64,000 nt of DNA. It comes from Tolypeutes matacus (Eukaryota; Chordata; Mammalia; Cingulata; Chlamyphoridae). Below, piece by piece: positions 41,401 through 52,900 of the stretch. The notes below the pieces were generated by a model. That model was not told the DNA's origin and did not search any database. It worked only from the letters and a program-made list of their open reading frames with translations. Location of the stretch: the NCBI GenBank assembly GCA_026826555.1, contig JAKSZT010054334.1:29100972-29164971 (forward strand), in the 5' to 3' direction. Numbering within the stretch: the stretch's first letter is position 1; every line of letters begins with the position of its first letter. The translations under genes and the position numbers were made by a program.

Positions 41401-44400
41401 CTTATTTCCTCCTCAGAAATTCAGAGTTTCAGTACAACTACTTTATCTTACTAGGAGGTCAAGCGTAATAAATCAAAACATTTTTCTGGCTAGAACTCAC
41501 TGACTGACCAGTACAGAGTGATCTTTGATTCATGGTACATTTTAAGGCAGGACATATTCTTCCACAGAACAGTGATTGATATTTTTGTCTTCTAAGAGGA
41601 GATAATCATAATTATAGTCATGTTTGAAATTTCCAGTATGTAAGCTGACATTTACTTTCCTTTTAAGAAATCCCCTCTAAGAAATATACATCCTTGAACC
41701 TCTTTGTTCCTCACCCTGCCCAGCACAGTGCCTTATGCATAATATTTGTTGATTTGAATTCATCAACCCCTTAGCACTTAAAGCATGCAGCTCTCCAAGG
41801 AATCAATATGTTAATCTATTTCTTGATGTGATTTGCATAAAGCTTACTCAGCCTTTAGGTCTCTGGCTCTAGTACAAACATAACTCTTTTCAGTATTTAA
41901 AGGTATTTTAATTTTTATTGTTTGATACCTTTACATATTAATCATGCCTCCCCTAGTTTGGCAGGTATCTTGAAGGGATAGAACCCCTCATTCTCATATA
42001 TCCTTCTCTGAATCTATACTTGAAAGTATTTGTTGATTAAGCTACCTTCCTTCCTTTTACTTCCAAAAGCAATGTGAATATAAGAAAGAATGTAGGACAT
42101 GAGTAACAAGCAGAGTTTTGGGGAGATTTCATGATATGGGTGTAATTTGAATGTGTACTTTGGATGAAAAGAGAGGGAATGCCAAGTTACAAGAGAACCC
42201 CTGGAGAAAGGCTAAAATGTGATTAACATGGAGTTTGTAAGAATAAGACTAGAGTTGTAGCAATTGTGGTTGGTTGGATAGATGATGTGAGTTCAATTAC
42301 AAAAAACCTTAAAAGACAGGCAAAAGCATTGATTTAATATGGTTAAGTTGTAAGAAATCATTGTAAGTTATTAAGCAGAAGTATGGCATAGAAAACATTT
42401 TAATTATCTATATTTTAGAATAAAGTTACCTCAATGACCTTCTTGACTGGCAAAGCAGTAGAAGATTTATGCAGAATCAAGCAGGTAACTAAAATTTTGT
42501 CATTAAATATTTTGCTGTCTATGGAGACATTTTTATATCTCCACTGTTCCAGTTTTGGCACTCTACCTATGTCTTATAGGAAATCATCTATTTGCAAAAC
42601 ACTAAATTGACAAATGGTCCATACATAGGAACACTTAAAACCATCCCTGTGCTACAGATTTTACACGATTGCTCTAGTATAATAGTCATGCCCAATTATA
42701 CTATGCCTATTAGTTCTTCACCCCCATTTCACTACAAAAACTCAGAATCCCTTAAAATTCATCATAGATCCAATTCACAATTAACACCACAAGTCACCTA
42801 CACTTTCAATTAAAATAGGTGCTGTCTTCTAGCTTACAGTCTATCACTTAAAATGCTGCTGCCATATCCCAGGTTGCAAGTCCGTTTACAGATCAACTCT
42901 AGAAACAATTTAAGTTTTATCTGGGCATGTGTCTGAGATCAAACTTGCTTGTGTAAGTGAAACTTTTTTCAAAGCTGTTCCTCTGTGGCTACTTTAGCCC
43001 AAGAAAGTTAACCAGATTTTTTTCAAATCATTTTAAAAGAATGAATTGAAATTTTGGATTGAACAGATAACAAATTTTGTTTAAATTGTTAAATAATTTG
43101 TAAAAGTAATCCTTTTCTATGAGATAATGTCTGTCTATTTATGCTTAATGTCCTTTTTAGAAAGATTGACATTATAAATTAAAAGAATATCAGTTTAATG
43201 TCTATATAATTAATGTAGATGCCCCAGATCAATTCTTATACATCAAATACCATAGAAACAATTTTCAGTTTATCAAGTGAATATTGTCAAAAAATCATTC
43301 ACAATGCATTGAAATTTAATTCTTGAAAAAAGTTATATTCTCAATGAAATGCAGTGAAATAAGGAATCACAAGTGCAAAGTTGCTTATTGTATCATTTGT
43401 CTTCATAAGTAAACATATTGATTAACTGCACATCAAAAGTATTTATCTTTAAATGGTGTTTAAATGTGAGGATGCATAAAACAGGACCTGGTTGCTGATC
43501 TTGTGGGTGTTAGAATTAGGAGAGGTGAAGTACAGTGTTGTAAACTGTGATGGTTTCACTGTACAACTTGAGCAGGAAGCAATATGGTAGTCAGACCTGG
43601 ATTTTAATTCCCAAATCCGTGACTTATGGAGAGTCCCCTAACATATAATAATCTCAATTTCTTCATCTGCATACTAGCTATTATAAATAATAATAAATAT
43701 TTATCCTTACAAGGATTAAATAAGATAATCAGTGTGAAATAAACTTTACTATCTCTACAAGTATTTGTTATTTGAGCTTGTTATTAATACTGAGTCTATG
43801 ACAGTGATAAAAGGGATATAGCGGTATCAGGTTCCTATCCCTTTTCTGTTCTACTAGGTTGATCTGGACTCCAGGCACATTGGTTGGGTAACAAGTGAAC
43901 TTCCAGGAGGAGATAATCACATCATCAAAATTGAATTAAAAGGCCCAGAAAATACACTGAGAGTTCGACAAGTAAAAGTCCTGGGCTGGAAGGATGGTGA
44001 AAGCACAAAAATTGCTGGTCAGATTTCAGCCAGTGTGGCCCAGCAAAGGAACTGTGAAGCTGAGACTCTTCGAGTATTCAGACTTATTACATCCCAAGTG
44101 AGTATCCATACTTATATATTCTAGCATAGGAAAAATTAAAATAATGTATTTCAAGAGTATAATAAAATATTTTCTAAAACTTTCTTAGAGATTTCTGGCT
44201 ACATATATTGCTCCAATTTTCTTCTTCTCATAGCCCTAAGCTCCTCTGTTTCATTTTGCATTCGTTATTCAGAAGATCATGGTTTATAGCAGGAATAGCA
44301 GAGTATAGTATTATAACACCTGCAGAATCAGCCAGTTTTCACAGTGGTAATTTCCTGTCATTAATTCCTTCTCACATACTTGTCATCTTCATCAGGTATT

Positions 44401-47400
44401 TGGAAAGCTCATCTCTGGAGATGCTGAACCTACACCAGAACAAGAGGAAAAAGCGCTATTGTCATCACCTGAAGGAGAAGAAAAAGTATACAATGTATTT
44501 ATTTATATTCTAAAAATATTTATTTCCCTTTTTCATTTTATTTTGTTCAGTAAAACAATCTATGTATTACTATACATTTTAATGGACTTGTAAGATTATC
44601 GTATATGCAATTCATATTACTTTAATTAGAAGGTGACGGAACTATCTAAAAGAAATTCATTATTTGTTAATGTATAGACTAGATAGTATTTTAAGTAGCA
44701 ACAAAATTTTCTTTATACCTTGGACTGTTTTGTTCAAATATTAACATTTGTAAAATTGACTTAGTCATTTATTTGCAGTGTACCATTGGAAAAGTTATCT
44801 ACACTCCCTCCTCCATCTTATCCATTTTTCACAGTCTAGTTCAGAAACATATTCTCCATGAACTTTCTTTATGACTTCTACCCCAAAAAAGTAGTTTTTC
44901 CCTTTCCTAAACCTCATAATAATCTGTATATGTTTCTTCTTTATTTCTTTTTTATTATATTTATTTACCTAAATGTTTTAAACTCTTCTACTCAACTATA
45001 AACTTTTGGAGGACCAAGTACACATCTGATTTGTCTTTATAGCAACCATGGTATAAGCATACATAAATGCAGTAAATTTTTATTTGAAGAACTGTTAATT
45101 ATACTGTTCTAGGAATTTCTTCTGAAATGCCATTGTTTTACTTCTTTGATATAAACTAAATCACTGGTCTCTCCTCTCTCATGCCAAGTGGGACATGCAG
45201 AGCTGCCACCCACCGATCCTGACCCCAGCAGTTTGTCTCCCCAGGAGACCACTCACGATGGGATTTCTTCCCCTGCTCTTTTGGACCCTTTTCTCTGTGC
45301 ACCCCCTGGGTACCTTCACCATTCTAGTGAGATGTCCTTCTAACAGAAGACATAGTTCTGGCCTTTAGAATTCAAGGGCAAGACTTCTGGCAAGATGGTG
45401 TCACAGTAGGTTAGCAGGGCTCAAATCTCTTAAAAAAACAGTGGAGGACGGGCATAATCTGTCCAAGGATGCTCCTTTGGGGATCTGCAGACCATGAGAG
45501 TGCCATGCATATCGTCCAGGAAGGAGAGGGGCAGAGAGACAAAGAGAGCAAAACAAAAACTGAGTTACTCACCCGCGCTGCTGGGGACAGCACGCATCCC
45601 CTACCCTTGAGGTGAACAGCCTCAGTAAAACCCATGACTGACAACGGCCAACTGAGAAGAGAACAGATGTTTTCCTCCTTGGGAAGAGGGAGGGTGAGGT
45701 GGAGGATGGAGTGTGGCTTCTCTTTGGTGAGTTTGGACAGCACAGCACTTTGAATTGCAGCTCTAGCTGGCCAAGAAAAACAGACAAATGGAAGTTAGAA
45801 GAATTACCTCCATGGAAACATGGAAGGGTTTGCCAAAGAGCGCCATCTGCTAGCAGGCCAAAAAGTGGGGGGAAAAAAAGCTTTTGGGAGTCTCTCATGT
45901 CCCTATCCCCAGGTCCCCTTGGATCTGATCTGTGGCCCTGTTTTGATAACTTAAGCAGGGCAATTTTAAAGATTTAGAATAAGCTGAACCAAAAATCAAA
46001 GAAGAGCTGGGAAACAAAAACCCTAGGCAAGAGAGAGAAATTGATCATCAGAGTTAATTCACGAATATAATCAGATGCCTAGACATCAGCAAAGAATTAC
46101 AAGCCATACTAAGAAAGGAGAAGAAATGGCGCAGCCAAAGGAACAAATTAAAAATCCTCATGAGACACAGGATTTAAGACAGCTAATCAGTGATGTTCAC
46201 ACTAATCTCCTAAATCAATTCAAGGAGTTGAAGGAAAATATGGCTAATGATATAAAAAGTAATTAAGACACTGAGTAAGCATAATCATCCCCAGTTTTCC
46301 CTTTGAGGTCTGTAAAAAATAAGATTACATAAACTCTTGTAATTGCTTTCAAAATCTTTTGGAAATGTCAACTGAATTTTAACTGCATCAACTGAATCTT
46401 ACACAGTCTTGTAATCATTCAAATGATATCTCCAAAAATGTGTGTCAGATGTTACACATAATCACTTTTGCAGCCCTTTGAAAGATAATTTCAAGAATTT
46501 ACCTTGTCTTGCCCTGTGCCTTCTAATTCATGAAAGAAATTACCAGAGTTTATGAAATCTTGTGCCACCTCAGCTCCCTGCTGCATCTCTTATTGTCTCT
46601 CCTCTGTGCCTCTTTTTGTTGCATCATCTTGCTGTGCCAGCTTTCTGTGTGGGCCAGCACTCTCTGCAGGCCAGCACTTCACCAGGAGGCCCCAGAAATC
46701 AAACCCTGGACCTCCCATATGGTAGATGGGAGCCTAATCACTTGAGCCACATCCATTTCCCACAATCAAGTTTTGAAACACATTACTCCCAAAACAATTC
46801 CTTCATGACCTTTGCAGTTAATCTTCCCCTATCACACCTCACCCCGGCAACCACTGAACTATTTTCTGCCCTGTATTGTTGACTTTTCCCAGATATCATA
46901 GAAATGGCACTATTCAGAATGTTTCCTTTGCTCTGGTTTCATTTACTTGCGATCCATCCACGTTGCATATGTTGGTAGTTCCTTTTCATTGCTGAGAATA
47001 ATTTGATAGTATGGATATACCATAATTTGTTTTATCCTTTCACCTTTTGGTGGATATTTGGGTTGTCTCCACTATTTGTCTATTATTAATAAAGCTGCTA
47101 TGAACATTTGTGTTCATATTTTTGTGTGCATATGTTTTCATTTCTCTGTAGACTCTATGGGCTTTTCTTTATGCATAATCGTATAGTCTGCAAAGAAAAT
47201 TAGTTTTACTTTTTCCTTTCCAATCTATATAACTTAAATTCCTTTTTCTTTGTAATACTGCACTGATTAAACCTTTGATGGCATGGTGAATTAAAAGTGG
47301 AGAGGGCAAATGTCTGCCTTTTTCTAGACCTTAGATTCAGTGTTTCACCATTAATGTATTGTTAGCTCTAAAGTTTTTGTAAATGCCTTTAATCAGACTG

Positions 47401-49901
47401 AGAACATTGCTTCTGTTCCTAGTTTGCAAAGAATTTTTATCAGAATGGATATTCTAATATATTTCTCTTCTTCATGCTTTTACTTTTATTGAGTAAAATA
47501 GTCCATGTGTTCCTATATATTTTAATGGATATATGATATTAGCTTATATGCAGTTTGTATTTTATACTTTACTTAAAAAGATGAAGGAACTTTATAAAAG
47601 AAATTCATGTATAATCTAATATTTTAAGTAGCAAAAAAAAAAAATGTGCTCTACACTACAAATTCAATTTTTTTTAAATGCCTATAAGGCCTTTCCAGTC
47701 ATCTTATTTCTTCTTCAGTGAACTTTGGTAGTTCTCTCTTTCAGGTAGTTTGTCAATTTCATGTCAATTGCCAAATGTATTGGTGTGACTTGTTCATAAT
47801 ATGCCCTTATTGTCCTTTTAATATCTGTAGGATCTGTAATGATGTATCTTCAGTTATTCATTATTTTGGTAATTTGTGTCTTTTTTTTTCTTGACAATCT
47901 GGCTAAAGGTTTATCAATTTTATTTATCTTTTCAAAGAACCAGCTTATGGTTTCATAGATTTTCTTTATTTTTTTTTTTTTTTTTTTTTTTTTTTATTAA
48001 AGATTTTATTTATTTATTCATTTATCCCCCCCTTGCTGCTTGTGCTTGCTGGGTCAGCTAACCACGCCGTGCAGGCGGGCTTGCCTTCACCAGGAGGCCC
48101 CAGGGAACCGAACCCGGGGCCTCCCATATGGTAAACGGGAGCCCTACTGATTGAGCCACAGCCACTTCCCACATAGATTTTCTTCACTTTTTTTTTTTCC
48201 ATTTTAATGACTTCAGGTTTTACATTTATTTTTCCATGTGTTTGCTGTGGGTTTGGTTTGCTCTTTTTCTTGTTTCCCTAGGTATAAGCTTTGGATCACA
48301 GATTTGAGATTTTTCTTCTTTTCTAATGTAAATATTTAATGCTATAATTTTCTTCTAAGCAAATGCTTTAGTTGAGTGTTAACAAATTTTGATGTGTTGT
48401 GCTTTTATTTTCATTCTGTTTAAAATATTTTCTAATTCCCCTTTTGTTTTCTTCTTTGAATCCCTTGGGTAATTTAGAAGTGTCTTGTTTTATTTTCAAA
48501 TATTTGAGGATTTTCCAGCTAGCTTTCTGTTATTAATTTCTAGTTAAATTCCATTGTAATCAGAGAATATACCTTGTATATTTTCAGTTATTTAAAATTT
48601 TTTAAGATTAGAATTCTGGCCCATTAAATAGGCTATTTTAGTGACAGTTCCTTGTGCACAAACATGGACGCTACTCTTGTTGCTTGTGCAGTTCTATTAT
48701 AAATATCAGTTACTTTGAGTTGGTTGATAATGTTGTTCATATCTTCAAGATCCTTACTAACTTTTTGTGTTTACTTGTTCTAACAAGTACTAAGAGAGGA
48801 GTTTTGAAGTCTCCAACTATATGAGCTTGAAATTCAGTTCACCTGCTTGCTGATCTCAGATCTCTGATGGGATCAAAAAGCTAGGATTTTGTAGATTATG
48901 AGCTTTTTCTCATTGGTAGGAGAGGCGTGTTGTTCCTTTGTGGCTTTCTCTATCCTAAGGCAAGTGAAACCAATAATCATTTTTATTTCTTAAACTTGCC
49001 TCGGTTTACTTACCTATAAAATAGGAAGAACATTAGAGGTTACTTCATGGTAAGATTAAATAAAGTTATTTATATATATGTGTATGTATGTGTATGTATG
49101 TCTATCTGTCCATTAGAAGAGTGACACACATAAGCATTATAACATTTCAGCTTTGATTTTTCTTATGAAACATTTCTTTGGTGATAAAGTAGCTTAATTT
49201 AAGATTACCATCATAGAGTCTCATTAGGACCATTTCCTTTTAATCAGATGTTACTTTCTTGAGTTTCTCTTCTAACATCTGAATGTAGGATATGAATTAA
49301 TAATATACTAAATTTTAAAATAGAGTCAATCAAACTGACTCAAATTGACCAGAATTTTTTAAATCCATGAATACATAGTAGACCTCTCTAGATTTCTTCA
49401 GTTCTAAAATTTTGTTCTTTTTAGAGTTATTTTGATCAATACTGATTTCTTAACTTTATCCTTTATCTTAGCATCAGAGTTTCAATTTAAAATAAATTCA
49501 CCTTATAGAAATATCTGTGTAATTATTTTTCAAGATACTATGATATGTCAGAAATGCAGATTTTATTTAATGAGTCTGCTTCATTGTTTTCCTTTTTATA
49601 TGTAAAGGCAACATCAGATGCTGACTTGAAAGAACATATGGTTGGAATTATATTCAGCAGGAGTAAACTGACTAACTTACAAAAGCAGGTTGGTTGATTG
49701 CCACTTCATTGTCTTTGTCAAATTTTTTTTTTTTTTCAAGAGTATAAAGTGTGTTCCAAAATTTACGTAGGCTTTTTTTTTTTTTTTTTTTTTTTTTTTT
49801 TNNNNNNNNNNNNNNNNNNNNNNNNNNNNNNNNNNNNNNNNNNNNNNNNNNNNNNNNNNNNNNNNNNNNNNNNNNNNNNNNNNNNNNNNNNNNNNNNNNN
49901 N

Positions 49902-49933
<32 letters not shown>

Positions 49934-52900
49934 AGGTGCTGGGGCTGGGGTTGAACCTTGGACCTCATGTGGGACACCAGGGCTCAACCACTGAGCCACA
50001 TCAGCTCCCCTGAGTTAGTTTTTCATTTGTTTGTTTTTTTTTTTTGGTTTTAGGAGGCACCAGGGACCGAACCCGGGACCTCCTGTGTGGGAAGCAGGCT
50101 TGAGCTGCATCCCTATGGAGGCTTTTTTATTCTGGCTCTTTTATAGATCCTACAGAATGTGTCTTCTTTTTTCTAGAGAGAAATGAGTATATTGGCATAC
50201 CTGCATCAGTTTAAAGATTTTGTTATGAATGTTAACTTTCTTTCTTTGCTGCTCTTTGTTATTCTTATTTTCAGGTAGATTGTTTTATTTTGTTGTCAAA
50301 TACCAGCTATATAAGATTTCATTCATTTGCATTTCCTGTGTTCCTTCTCCTGTTGTTGTTGTTTTGTTTTGTTTTGTTTTTAATTGTTTTGCTGAATAAT
50401 TGTAGTAAAACTAAACCAGTGTTGATATTTTTTAATTATATAGGAATAAGGGAGTTGCTTTAGGTTGTCCAAATACAGGGGTGCTTACATAACATAAAAG
50501 AAGTCCCCCCAAAACCAAAGAAAATACTGATTTTAAATCATCTTATTGTTTTAACTTTCAATACCATTAAATCTTTTTTAAAATAAATTGTAGCATGAAT
50601 TTTTTGTGTTTTATCTTTATAACAGCATTTCATCAAATCTTAGATGCTATCAGTTTAAAAATGTGCTGTTATATATCACTAAACTAGAAAAATTATTACC
50701 AGTTAAATTATTAATGCCATCAATTATAAAACTCATTATGGATAGGAATGTGAAAATATGGGGGGAAATGTGCCTTAAAAGTTATAAAATATGTTAATTT
50801 ATTTTATTTAATGTGCTAAGCCATAGGCAAAGGATATGGATAAATTCTATTTAATAAGTTTCTAAATTATGGTTGATTTAAATAATCAGATTTTTATCAT
50901 GATTCCCTTAATTTTTCCTTAATTGAGAGAATGTTATGATGGAGAATTAAGTGAAAGGAAGAATATTAAATTGAGCATCAACTTATATTCTTGTGTTTTA
51001 CTAGTAGTAAATTGGTCTTACAAATATATGTGTGCATTTTCTTTATGTCACCTATAAATAGGTGTGTGCTCACATCGTCCAGGCAATTCGCATGGAAGCC
51101 ACCAGAGTCCGTGAAGAATGGGAACATGCCATATCAAGCAAAGAAAATGCCAATTCTCAGCCAAATGATGAAGATGCCTCCTCTGATGCTTACTGCTTTG
51201 AGCTCCTGTCTATGGTTTTAGCATTGAGTGGCTCTAACGTGGGCCGGCAGTATCTGGCTCAGCAGCTAACTCTGCTTCAGGACCTCTTTTCACTGCTTCA
51301 CACAGCCTCTCCTAGAGTCCAGAGACAGGTGACTGATCTTGTTTTTTGTTTTTTGTTTTTTTGAGGTACTGGGGCCAAGGATTAACCTGGGACCTCGTAT
51401 GTGGGAAGCCAGTGCTCAACCACTGAGCCACATCAGCTCACCTGAGTTGGGTTTTTTGTTTGTTTGCTTGTTGTTCGTTTTTTTGGTTGTCACTTTTTTT
51501 TTTTAGGAGGCACCGGGAACCAAACCTGGGACCTCCCATGTGCGAAGCTCTTGAGCCACATCTGTTCCCCATTAAGTATAGATTTTTAATTGTTTTGTTA
51601 ATTTTTGATCTGTATTTTATTTTTACTTGTTGTAATGCAAGTATGGAAGACTACTATATGTTCCATTTTACCAATGTGGTATTATGATAGAGAGTATCCT
51701 ACCTACTGATTGTCTTGTTACCATTAAATATATTATGCAATTTTCCTTTAGTCCTGACCAAATAAAAAGGCATATTTTTTTTCTTGCTGCCCTGGAATGG
51801 TAATTACCACTCCAGAAATCTGCCCTTCTCAAAACTTTTGAAGTCATAGAATGTCAGCTAGGCTCATTTAAAAATTATATTTAAACACCAGTCTTAGAAT
51901 GGAATTTTTTCCTTCTTTTTCTTATCAGGTGACCTCTCTACTAAGACGAGTTTTGCCTGAAGTGACCCCTAGTCGTCTGGCCAGCATCATAGGAGTGAAA
52001 TCCCTACCCCCAGCAGATATCAGTGATATCATACACTCAACAGAGAAAGGAGATTGGAATAAGCTAGGTATCTTGGATATGTTTCTAGGATGCATTGCCA
52101 AAGCACTCACTGTACAGCTAAAAGCCAAAGGAACCACAATCACAGGAACAGCTGGTGCCACTGTGGGCAAAGGAGTTACAACAGTTACCCTTCCAATGAT
52201 TTTCAATTCTAGGTAGGTCATTCCCTCTGTTTTAGTACTAAAATAGTTGGGCGAATTATGACATGATTTCAAATTCTATTGTGTTTGCTTACCAGACAGA
52301 ATCCATGAATAATTGACCCATATATAAAGGGACTATTGTGTGTAATAAACCTGTCATTTCCAATTAGTGAGGAAAGAAAAGTCTTAATAGATGATGTTGG
52401 GATATTTGGATACCCATGTAAAAATATTATGGACCTTTACCTCATACCATATACAACCTCAGATCAATTAAATATATATATAATATAAATAATAAACTTC
52501 AGATCAATTAAATCTTTTAACACTACGAGAACAAATTACAGAAGGGATATTTTTGTAATCTTCTATTTTGAAAGACATTAAAACACAAAATACAAAAGTC
52601 ATAGAGGAAAAGATTCATGGATTTGGCTGTGTGAAAATAAAAATGAATTGAGAGATGATAGTAATAAAATGTTTTAAAATACAAGCAACTAATTTGGAAA
52701 AAAATGTAAGACCTGTGTAACAGATAATAAATTAATAGCCATAATATTAGAAGAATTAATATAATGAAAAAAAGAAAAACACCTGCTAGAACTGTCAGTT
52801 CAAGAAGAAGAATTACAAAGGTCCATAAACAAATGAAACAACACCTCACTAGTAATCAGGGAAATGTAAATTAAAACAATAGCAGAAAACAAAACTCAAG

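Larger units (their letters stand above)
40387..43857. other. Two MYCBP2 introns around the exon at 42419
   Basis: 40387-42418 holds two L2 relics and an old dispersed repeat. 42485-43857 holds one MIR. 40900-41690 shows no gene; a 'tcctgggaaaggatacttct' patch is unexplained. Confidence 0.6.
46790..48930 (-). mobile_element. L1 fragment, antisense, interrupted by a SINE and by a duplicated segment
   Basis: It reads as antisense L1: 'ggcaaccactgaactatttt', 'taataaagctgctatgaaca', 'gttcctagtttgcaaagaat' and 'cttttcaaagaaccagctta'. Interruptions are the SINE at 47967-48171 and the segment at 47451-47634. Confidence 0.75.
44495..49607. other. MYCBP2 intron, 5.1 kb, L1-rich
   Basis: Copy A of the duplicated segment, L2-like text near 44880-45080, an unnamed GC-richer block (45178-45375), the L1 5' end, a SINE, then a long antisense L1 with another SINE and copy B. 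48930-49607 looks unique. Confidence 0.6.

Noticed and set aside
45411..45977. Several open frames of 90-110 residues on both strands
   Set aside because: They fall in the L1 5' UTR-like block, which is GC-richer and so has fewer stops. No protein family seen.
49672..49999. Open frames of Phe or Lys runs with unknown residues
   Set aside because: Artefact of poly-T and the 100-N gap.
51925..52272. 115-residue antisense open frame
   Set aside because: Opposite strand of the exon at 51929-52212; no independent support.
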